Shown here one piece after another: positions 6,728 to 12,296 of a stretch of DNA of 12,296 bases. The notes beneath the pieces were generated by a model, which saw nothing but the letters and a program-made list of their open reading frames with translations, made no database searches and had not been told where the DNA came from. Within the stretch, counting starts at the first letter, position 1. The number at the start of each line of letters is the position of its first letter. The stretch comes from Dehalococcoidales bacterium (GTDB lineage Bacteria; Chloroflexota; Dehalococcoidia; Dehalococcoidales; RBG-16-60-22): positions 1 to 12,296 of the forward strand of contig JAUVXN010000034.1 of NCBI GenBank assembly GCA_030603605.1, read 5' to 3'. The position numbers and the translations under genes are program-made.

Positions 6728-8689
6728 ATGACAAAGGATTCAACAAACAAAAAGAGAAGGGTTCACTTCGACCCTGATAATGTTGACATTGTCGTCGAAG
6801 AAGGTGCCAATCTTCTAGAGGCAGCTATTGCCGCCGGGGTGCATATTAATGCTTCCTGTGGCGGTGTCGGTGTTTGTGGCACCTGCAAGGTCTTAATTAA
6901 AACAGGGGAAGTGGAAAGCACTAGAAGTGAGAAGCTTTCTGAAGAGGAGTATAAGCAGGGTTTTAGGCAAGCCTGCCAAAGCCAGATAGTCACCGACCTC
7001 ACCGTTTACATGCCAGTAGAATCGAGGCTTGAGAAAGCAATCCTATCCCGTGAAGCTAAAAAAGCATCAGAAGTCCTAGCTACTGGTTGGAGATTTAAGC
7101 CAGCCCTGAGCAAGTTATTAGTTGAACTGCCACCACCAACTTTAGCAGATAATGCTGGCGACCTGTCTCGGCTGCTAAGAGGCCTGAGACAGCGTTATAA
7201 CCTCCGCAACATATCAGTAGACTTCAGTGTAATCAAAAAACTGGCTAAGGTATTACGAAATGGTCGTTGGAAAGTCACCGTTACTACTCTCATCACTGCA
7301 GCTAAACCTCGAACAAAAGAGTGGCGCCGGCCGAGAGTGATAAACATAGAATCTGGAGACACCAGAGAAAAGCATTACTCGCTTGCCTTTGACATTGGCA
7401 CAACCACCATCAGCGGGCAATTACTCGATTTGAATCAGGGTAAGGTTATAGCTGAAAGTATTGATTATAACGGACAAATAAGCTACGGAGAGGATGTTAT
7501 TACTCGTATCGCCTACTGCCAGAAACGAGGCGGCCTTAAAAAGTTACAGCAGACAGTTACGGCTACCATCAATGGGGTTATAAGGGAACTAAAAGCCCAG
7601 AGCCAGATTGACACAAAGTATATTGGGCATATAATATTAGCTGGAAACACAACAATGACTCAAATCCTCCTCGGGCTGGACCCTAAATATATAAGATTAG
7701 CCCCCTATACTCCGATAGCCAACTTTTTCCCTCCTGTACGGGCAAATTCTCTGGGCATCAAGGTTGGCAAGCAGGTTTACCTCTTCACTTTTCCCTCAGT
7801 AGCCAGTTATGTCGGCGGTGATATTGTTTCTGGAATCGTAGGAGCAGGTGTGCACCAGAGAAAAAATCTAACCCTCTTTATAGACGTAGGGACAAATGGC
7901 GAGATAGTGGTTGGGAATTCAGACTGGATGGTAACTGCATCATGTTCGGCTGGCCCTGCTTTTGAGGGAGGGGGGATAAAGCACGGAATGATAGCAACCG
8001 ATGGAGCTATCGAAGAGTTCAACATCAATCCACCGAATTTTGAGCCAGGGATTAGCACTATTGGTGGAGCAAAACCAAAAGGAATCTGTGGCTCAGGACT
8101 GATAAACACCGTCGCCGGGCTACTTGAAGCCGGCGTTATCAGTCAAAATGGAAAATTTAATACTGACCTCCCCACAAAGAGAATCAGACAGGGCACAAGT
8201 GGCTACGAGTATGTCCTATCCTGGGCACCAGAAACTCAAACTGGCAAAGATATTGTTATCACCGAAGTGGATATTGAAAATCTCATTCGAGCCAAGGCAG
8301 CCATGTACGCTGGATGCCAGACATTGGTTAAAAGCGTGGGGACTACCTGCTCCAATTTAGAACAGGTAATTATTGCCGGTGCCTTTGGTAGTCATATTAA
8401 TGTAGAAAAGTGTATCACAATTGGATTTCTCCCTGATATACCCCGAAATAGATTTACCTTTATTGGTAATGGCTCTCTTCTAGGGGCAAGACTCACCTCC
8501 TTTTCCCGCGATTTACTTGATGATGCCAGAAGAGTAGCCAACATGATGACTAATTTTGAGTTGAGTGAGAATGTCGATTTTACGAATAATTATGTGGCGG
8601 CTCTGTTTTTACCACACACTAATTCCGGAGAGTTCCCCTCCGTAAGTAAAACACTGGCCAAGCTGCCAAAAAGTAAATTAAAAAAATAA
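6728..8689 (+). CDS. acsV: Corrinoid activation protein, 2Fe-2S plus ASKHA domain (AcsV/RACo-like)
   Basis: Proteins of this family use ATP to drive reduction of the inactive Co(II) form of the corrinoid iron-sulfur protein, returning it to Co(I). The 653-residue chain starts at ATG 6728 after AGGAAG (6718-6723). The N-terminal ferredoxin domain has C44-x5-C50-x2-C53 and C83, which fits one 2Fe-2S cluster. A linker of roughly 120 residues follows. The ASKHA (DUF4445) part begins with FDIGTTTISG at 221-230, then GNTTM at 306-310, FIDVGTNGE at 384-392, SAGPAFEGG at 407-415 and IAGAFGSHI at 549-557. The last 20 or so residues are lysine-rich and look like a tail. Its place beside acsD and acsA in the operon supports the corrinoid-protein role over other ASKHA activators. 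No cysteine motif appears broken. Confidence 0.88.
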   Translation: MTKDSTNKKRRVHFDPDNVDIVVEEGANLLEAAIAAGVHINASCGGVGVCGTCKVLIKTGEVESTRSEKLSEEEYKQGFRQACQSQIVTDLTVYMPVESRLEKAILSREAKKASEVLATGWRFKPALSKLLVELPPPTLADNAGDLSRLLRGLRQRYNLRNISVDFSVIKKLAKVLRNGRWKVTVTTLITAAKPRTKEWRRPRVINIESGDTREKHYSLAFDIGTTTISGQLLDLNQGKVIAESIDYNGQISYGEDVITRIAYCQKRGGLKKLQQTVTATINGVIRELKAQSQIDTKYIGHIILAGNTTMTQILLGLDPKYIRLAPYTPIANFFPPVRANSLGIKVGKQVYLFTFPSVASYVGGDIVSGIVGAGVHQRKNLTLFIDVGTNGEIVVGNSDWMVTASCSAGPAFEGGGIKHGMIATDGAIEEFNINPPNFEPGISTIGGAKPKGICGSGLINTVAGLLEAGVISQNGKFNTDLPTKRIRQGTSGYEYVLSWAPETQTGKDIVITEVDIENLIRAKAAMYAGCQTLVKSVGTTCSNLEQVIIAGAFGSHINVEKCITIGFLPDIPRNRFTFIGNGSLLGARLTSFSRDLLDDARRVANMMTNFELSENVDFTNNYVAALFLPHTNSGEFPSVSKTLAKLPKSKLKK

Positions 8690-8690
8690 G

Positions 8691-8727
8691 GAAACAATTC
8701 CTATCTGATTAGCTTTGAATTGTTTTT
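8691..8727 (+). terminator. Attenuator-like hairpin between acsV and the second cooC
   Basis: AAACAATTC (8692-8700) is perfectly complementary to GAATTGTTT (8717-8725). Two more G-T pairs are possible outside, the loop is 16 nt and a short T-run ends at 8727. The stem is A/T-rich with only two G-C pairs, so full termination is doubtful; partial attenuation or an mRNA-processing signal is possible. A competing small hairpin AGGAA/TTCCT lies at 8689-8702. Confidence 0.3.
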
Positions 8728-8747
8728 GTAGTTATGTAAACTATACT
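8720..8747 (+). promoter_or_regulatory. Weak internal promoter candidate before the second cooC
   Basis: TTGTTT (8720-8725, three of six) and TATACT (8742-8747, five of six) are separated by 16 nt. Transcription would begin about 15 nt before the TTG start at 8769, close to the binding site at 8756-8761, so any such transcript would have a very short leader. Only the -10 is good. Confidence 0.2.
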
Positions 8748-8768
8748 AATAAAGTAGAGGATAACCAT

Positions 8769-9557
8769 TTGAGCTTCAATATTGCTGTAGCTGGAAAGGG
8801 CGGTAGCGGAAAGACATCGATAGCCAGTCTCGTCATTCGCTACCTGACGAAGAATGGCTCGGGACCAATTCTAGCCATTGATGCCGACCCTAATGCCAAC
8901 TTGGGAGAAAGTCTGGGGTTCAAGGTAGAACAGACTGTTGGCTTAGTGCTTGACGCTTTTCAAAAGGATAAAATAAATATTCCCCCTGGAATGACCAAGG
9001 AGATTTACCTGGACTACAAATTAAACGAGATTATCGTTGAAAGTAAGGGGCTTGACCTGGTGACGATGGGTAGAGGGGAAGGTCCGGAATGCTACTGCTA
9101 TCCCAATCTTATCTTAAAGAAATTTGTTGATAGCTTGGCTGAAAACTATGCCTACATGGTTATGGATAATGAGGCCGGGATGGAGCATCTATCCCGCAGA
9201 ACCACCCAGAATGTTGACGGGCTGTTCATTATCTCCGACCATTCGGTGAAAGGTATCCGAACCGTGGCCCGGATACGAGACTTAGTCTCTGAGCTCAAGC
9301 TGGTGGTGAAGAGGCAATTGATAATAATTAATTTTGTCCCTGCCAAGCTAGACCCACTCGTCACCGAGGCACTGGATAGGCTGGGAATCGACTCTACAGC
9401 TACCGTTCCTTTAGATGAAGAGGTATATGAGTATGACCTTAAGTTAAAGCCTCTACTTGACCTGCCTGATACCTCCAAGGCAGTGAGAGCGGTTAGTGAT
9501 TTGATGACTAAGCTTTTTAAAACTGAGGAAATTCATATGAAGCCGGGGGGGAAATGA
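8769..9557 (+). CDS. cooC: CooC/AcsF-type nickel-insertion ATPase, paralogue 2
   Basis: This is the second MinD-like ATPase of the operon, 262 aa from the TTG at 8769, the same length as the first. It carries GKGGSGKT at 9-16, DADPNANLG, a Cys-x-Cys pair at C108/C110 within GRGEGPECYCYP, and DNEAGMEH from D133. The TTG is chosen because AGAGGA at 8756-8761 lies 7 nt upstream and the conserved strand begins at once. An upstream in-frame TTG at 8715 would add 18 residues without family support. The stop overlaps folD (ATGA, 9554-9557), so translation is coupled. By analogy with acetogen clusters that hold both CooC and AcsF, one paralogue may load the CO dehydrogenase C-cluster and the other the acetyl-CoA synthase A-cluster. 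The assignment between them is open. Confidence 0.87.
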   Translation: MSFNIAVAGKGGSGKTSIASLVIRYLTKNGSGPILAIDADPNANLGESLGFKVEQTVGLVLDAFQKDKINIPPGMTKEIYLDYKLNEIIVESKGLDLVTMGRGEGPECYCYPNLILKKFVDSLAENYAYMVMDNEAGMEHLSRRTTQNVDGLFIISDHSVKGIRTVARIRDLVSELKLVVKRQLIIINFVPAKLDPLVTEALDRLGIDSTATVPLDEEVYEYDLKLKPLLDLPDTSKAVRAVSDLMTKLFKTEEIHMKPGGK

Positions 9558-10441
9558 CAGCACAGATTATTAGTGGCACTGAGATTGCTAAACAGATTCG
9601 TGAGGAGCTAAAACAAGAAATCGCTGAACTCAAGGAGAAGCATAACCTAATACCGGGATTGGCTACTGTCCTGGTGGGTGAGGACCCGGCATCCCAGGTT
9701 TATGTTAAGTCAAAAGCAAGAACATGCGATGCCTTAGGCGTTTATTCAGAAAGGCATGACCTGCCGACCGAAACCAGCGAGGAGGAACTGCTCATCCTGA
9801 TTGACAAGTTAAATAAAGACCCCAAAATTCACGGAATTCTAGTCCAACTCCCCCTACCCAAGCATATCAATGAAACCAGAGTTCTTTATGCCATTGACCC
9901 TAAAAAGGATGTTGATGGCTTTCACCCGGTGAATGTGGGCAAATTAATGATTGGCGAGCCAGATTATTTACCCTGCACCCCCCACGGAATCCAGCAGCTT
10001 CTAATCAAGTCTGGGATTAAGATTGAAGGGGCGGAGGTAGTAATTGTGGGTAGAAGCAACATTGTGGGAAAACCTATAGCCAATATCCTTCTTCAGAAGA
10101 AAGACGGGGCTAATGCCACCGTAACTATATGCCATACCCGAACCAAGGATATAGCTTTTCATACCAGGAGGGCCGATATACTGATTGTAGCTGCCGGGAA
10201 ACCCAAGGCTATTACGGCTGATATGGTTAAGGAAGGGGTAGTGGTGATTGATGTCGGTGTTAACCGAATAGGAAAAACTGAATCAGGCAAAGCTATTTTA
10301 TGTGGAGATGTCGATTTTGACGCAGTTAAGGAAAAGGCTAAGGCTATTACCCCGGTACCCGGTGGGGTGGGACCAATGACTATAACTATGCTTATGCTAA
10401 ACACAGTAAGGGCGGCAAAACTAGCCGCTGGACTAGCCTAG
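9554..10441 (+). CDS. folD: Bifunctional methylene-THF dehydrogenase / methenyl-THF cyclohydrolase
   Basis: This enzyme converts 10-formyl-THF to 5,10-methenyl-THF and then reduces it to 5,10-methylene-THF, following Fhs in the methyl branch. The 295-residue protein is of normal FolD length. Catalytic residues fall at the classical places: Y50 and K54 in YVKSK, Q98 in LVQLPLP and D121 in DVDGFHPVN. The cofactor loop GRSNIVGKP is at about 166-174, and PGGVGPMT marks the C-terminus. The start overlaps the preceding stop by ATGA. A run of seven Gs just upstream serves as an odd G-rich binding site. Cofactor choice (NADP or NAD) cannot be settled by eye. No separate cyclohydrolase (fchA) is in the window, so this one protein probably covers both reactions. 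Confidence 0.96.
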   Translation: MTAQIISGTEIAKQIREELKQEIAELKEKHNLIPGLATVLVGEDPASQVYVKSKARTCDALGVYSERHDLPTETSEEELLILIDKLNKDPKIHGILVQLPLPKHINETRVLYAIDPKKDVDGFHPVNVGKLMIGEPDYLPCTPHGIQQLLIKSGIKIEGAEVVIVGRSNIVGKPIANILLQKKDGANATVTICHTRTKDIAFHTRRADILIVAAGKPKAITADMVKEGVVVIDVGVNRIGKTESGKAILCGDVDFDAVKEKAKAITPVPGGVGPMTITMLMLNTVRAAKLAAGLA

Positions 10442-10456
10442 ACAGGGAGGAGGCAA

Positions 10457-10675
10457 ATGGAATATAAGGTTGAGAGAAAGAGCGCACCGGGCAGGGAAGA
10501 GGTAGAGGTGCTGGGAGCAACCTTTGAGGAGGGTAAACCTGAGGGTGAGGAGCTGGGGAAGTGGAGACAGAAACTGGTGAGCCGACAGGAGAAGCTCAAA
10601 TATCTGCAAACCGGTGAGAGATATTGGTATGGGAAAGATTGGTATGGCAGTGAAAAGAGGAAGAATCCGGCTTAA
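10457..10675 (+). CDS. Small charged protein of unknown function between folD and acsD
   Basis: I do not recognise this 72-residue protein. It is probably real. A strong binding site (AGGGAGGAGG, 10444-10453) precedes the ATG, it lies 15 nt after folD and 20 nt before acsD, and it shares their strand. It is highly charged, with about 13 Glu, 1 Asp, 10 Lys and 6 Arg, and has no cysteine, no signal peptide and no membrane segment. Residues 31-55 look helical and charged. The end is aromatic-rich, with a doubled WYG: YWYGKDWYG at 56-64. The lack of cysteines argues against an Fe-S or metal-sulfur role. Its place suggests an accessory or subunit-contact role with the corrinoid protein or CO dehydrogenase, but that is only inferred from position. 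Confidence 0.7.
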   Translation: MEYKVERKSAPGREEVEVLGATFEEGKPEGEELGKWRQKLVSRQEKLKYLQTGERYWYGKDWYGSEKRKNPA

Positions 10676-10695
10676 GTAAGTAAGGAAGGTAAATA

Positions 10696-11640
10696 ATGGC
10701 GCTCGAGATTCCTAAAACGTTATATAGTGGCAAAATTAGAGAGATAAAACTGGGCAAAGGGGATAAGGGTATAACTGTTGGCGGGGAGACATCCTATCCG
10801 CTTTACCTTTTTGAAGGCGAGATGCCAAACTTGCCTAAAATAGCTATGGAGGTTTGGGATTGTCCGCCTGATGAATGGCCTGAGGCGGCTCTAGAGCCTT
10901 TTCAAGGGGTAACCGATGACCCCGTTGCCTGGGCAAAGAAATGCATTGACGATTACGGGGCGGAGATGATTGCCCTTCAACTGATAAGCACTGACCCTAA
11001 TGGGCTTGACCGGGGAGCTGATGAAGCCGCTGAGGTTGTCAGGAGAGTGGCTGAGGCTATTAATGTTCCCTTAATCGTCTGGGGCACGGCAAATCATGAG
11101 AAAGATACCGATGTGCTGAGAAAGGTAGCTGAAGTCTGCCAGGGTAAGAACCTGATTATCGGACCGGTTGAGGAGGGAGACCACAAGAGGATTGGCGCCG
11201 CAGCCATTGGTTATCACCATACGGTGATTTCGTCTTCACCCATAGACATAAACCTAGCCAAGCAGCTTAATATCCTGCTGGGTAATCTTGGTGTTCCCGA
11301 CGAACTTATCGTGATAGACCCTACCGTCAGCGGTATAGGCTATGGTATTGAGTATTGCTACTCAATAATGGAGAGAATCAGAATGGCAGGGCTAACCCAG
11401 CAAGATGAAAAACTCCAATTCCCTGTCATTTGTAATATAGCTAAAGAGACCTGGAAGACCAAGGAAGTGCATATGGCAAATGATGAGCTCAATATGGGAG
11501 ACGCCAGGAAAAGGGGTATCTTGATGGAGGCAATGTCAGCTATGGTCTTGCTTCTAGCTGGGGCTGATGTGTTAATCATGAGACACCCAGAGGCAATAAA
11601 ATTAGTGAGCGAGACGATGGCTGAACTGATAGCTTCATAG
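10696..11640 (+). CDS. acsD: CO dehydrogenase/acetyl-CoA synthase delta subunit (corrinoid protein small subunit)
   Basis: AcsD (CdhD in archaeal naming) is the TIM-barrel small subunit of the corrinoid iron-sulfur protein. With AcsC it carries the methyl group from methyl-THF to acetyl-CoA synthase. The 314-residue protein fits the family length. Recognisable parts are the N-terminal IPKTLYSGKIREI, FEGEMPNLPKIAMEVWD near residue 39, IALQLISTDPNG near 91, VPLIVWGTANHEKD, IDPTVSGIGYGIEY near 217, and the C-terminal GADVLIMRHPEAIKLV. Few cysteines and no Fe-S motif are present, as expected, since the cluster belongs to AcsC. The ATG follows AAGGAAGG (10682-10689) by 6 nt. acsC is not in the window and may lie downstream of acsA. 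Confidence 0.93.
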   Translation: MALEIPKTLYSGKIREIKLGKGDKGITVGGETSYPLYLFEGEMPNLPKIAMEVWDCPPDEWPEAALEPFQGVTDDPVAWAKKCIDDYGAEMIALQLISTDPNGLDRGADEAAEVVRRVAEAINVPLIVWGTANHEKDTDVLRKVAEVCQGKNLIIGPVEEGDHKRIGAAAIGYHHTVISSSPIDINLAKQLNILLGNLGVPDELIVIDPTVSGIGYGIEYCYSIMERIRMAGLTQQDEKLQFPVICNIAKETWKTKEVHMANDELNMGDARKRGILMEAMSAMVLLLAGADVLIMRHPEAIKLVSETMAELIAS

Positions 11641-11661
11641 AATAAGAAGGGGATAAATAAG

Positions 11662-12296
11662 ATGGCCGATGCAGAAACCAAGAGTATTGATAAAGCCAGC
11701 ATTAAGATGATAGAGAAAGCGGCTGGTGACGGGGTCAATACTGCCTTTGACCGAGCGGAGACGATGAAGCCCTGTCCTATAGGGATGGTTGGTAGTTGCT
11801 GCAAGCACTGCAGCATGGGGCCATGCCGGGTGCCGCTACCCAGGGGTAAGGAGGAAACGCCAGAGGAAAAGCAGAGGAGGAGAGGATTGTGTGGAGCCAC
11901 GGCTGAGACTATTGCCGCTCGTAATTTTATTCGGATGGTAGCTGGGGGAGCGGCTGCCCATTCTGACCACGGTCGGGGGGTGGCCGAACTCTTCCTGGCA
12001 GTAGCCAGAGGAGAAGCCCCTGGCTATGAGATTAAAGATGAACAGAAGCTGCTGCAACTGGCTCTGGATTGGGGTATTGAAATCGGAGACCGCAGTAACA
12101 ATGAAATAGCCATTGATGTTGGCGAAATGGCTCTGGCTGAGTTTGGGAAACAGAAGGGCGAAGTCCTGTTTCTAAGAAGAGCACCACTAAAGCGCCAGGA
12201 GCTATGGCGGCAGCAGGGGGTTGCCCCTCGGGGCATAGATAGAGAGATTGTGGAGATAATGCACCGAACCCATATGGGGGTTGACCAGGATTACCA
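11662..12296 (+). CDS. acsA: CO dehydrogenase catalytic subunit, N-terminal part (cut by window end)
   Basis: This is the start of the Ni-Fe-S CO dehydrogenase that interconverts CO2 and CO and feeds CO to acetyl-CoA synthase; 211 codons are visible. The cluster ligands are clear: C38 and C46 fit the inter-subunit D-cluster, and C47, C50, C55 and C77 fit the B-cluster (motif CPIGMVGSCCKHCSMGPCR). These are followed by LCGATAETIAARNF and AHSDHGR (H100 and H103, in the proton-path region). Further on are RAPLKRQELW and the conserved RGIDREIVEIMHRTHMGVD. The gap between C55 and C77 is longer than the C56-C70 gap I recall for CooS-II of Carboxydothermus, owing to a charged insert (GKEETPEEKQ). 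The C-cluster ligands lie beyond the window. The ATG follows AAGGGG (11647-11652) by 9 nt. Bifunctional-partner (AcsA) versus monofunctional (CooS) type is judged from context. Confidence 0.95.
   Translation, partial: MADAETKSIDKASIKMIEKAAGDGVNTAFDRAETMKPCPIGMVGSCCKHCSMGPCRVPLPRGKEETPEEKQRRRGLCGATAETIAARNFIRMVAGGAAAHSDHGRGVAELFLAVARGEAPGYEIKDEQKLLQLALDWGIEIGDRSNNEIAIDVGEMALAEFGKQKGEVLFLRRAPLKRQELWRQQGVAPRGIDREIVEIMHRTHMGVDQDY

Noticed and set aside
8124..8360. 78-codon plus-strand frame inside the AcsV-like gene
   Set aside because: It lies wholly within the conserved ASKHA-coding region in another frame, so it is a shadow.
8715..8768. N-terminal extension of the second CooC from an upstream TTG
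   Set aside because: The 18 added residues lack family similarity, and a good binding site fits the TTG at 8769. The extension also covers the hairpin and -10 candidate.
1..12296. CRISPR arrays, tRNA/rRNA genes, insertion sequences or attachment sites
   Set aside because: No spaced direct repeats, cloverleaf-like sequence, transposase motifs or terminal inverted repeats were seen on either strand.

Overview
The window looks like part of the chromosome of a strictly anaerobic, acetyl-CoA-pathway (Wood-Ljungdahl) bacterium. All complete genes lie on the + strand. The genes for folate C1 activation, corrinoid activation, nickel insertion and CO dehydrogenase are those of acetogens and related anaerobes. 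The gene mix and the long, eukaryote-like form of formate-tetrahydrofolate ligase suggest an uncultured Chloroflexota (Dehalococcoidia-type) lineage. That placement is an inference from recalled family features, not a database result.

Region 1 (1-387) is a non-coding leader with a candidate extended -10 promoter. Region 2 (388-3364) is a three-gene ABC-2 exporter operon: one ATPase followed by two permeases, joined by two ATGA stop/start overlaps. Its substrate cannot be read from sequence. Region 3 (3365-about 3970) has no intact gene. On the minus strand it holds a string of abutting gene remnants: a sirtuin C-terminus, a flavodoxin/FMN-reductase-like C-terminus and a DUF362-like piece separated by a frameshift.

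Region 4 (about 3939-12296) is the Wood-Ljungdahl operon. A good sigma70-like promoter (3939-3967) is followed by a leader with a perfect 17-nt palindrome. The gene order is cooC (paralogue 1), fhs, an acsV/RACo-like 2Fe-2S ASKHA protein, cooC (paralogue 2), folD, an unrecognised 72-residue charged protein, acsD, and the start of acsA/cooS, which runs off the window. Spacings are short (15-79 nt, with one ATGA overlap), so co-transcription is likely.

Together Fhs and FolD carry formate to methylene-THF. AcsD is one half of the corrinoid iron-sulfur protein that carries the methyl group, and the AcsV-like protein would re-reduce its cobalt. AcsA/CooS makes CO from CO2, and the two CooC ATPases would load nickel into the C-cluster and/or the acetyl-CoA synthase A-cluster. 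acsB, acsC, the methyltransferase and methylene-THF reductase are not in the window; some probably lie downstream. The least explained items are the small protein between folD and acsD, the paired CooC paralogues, and the two inverted repeats in the operon's non-coding gaps.
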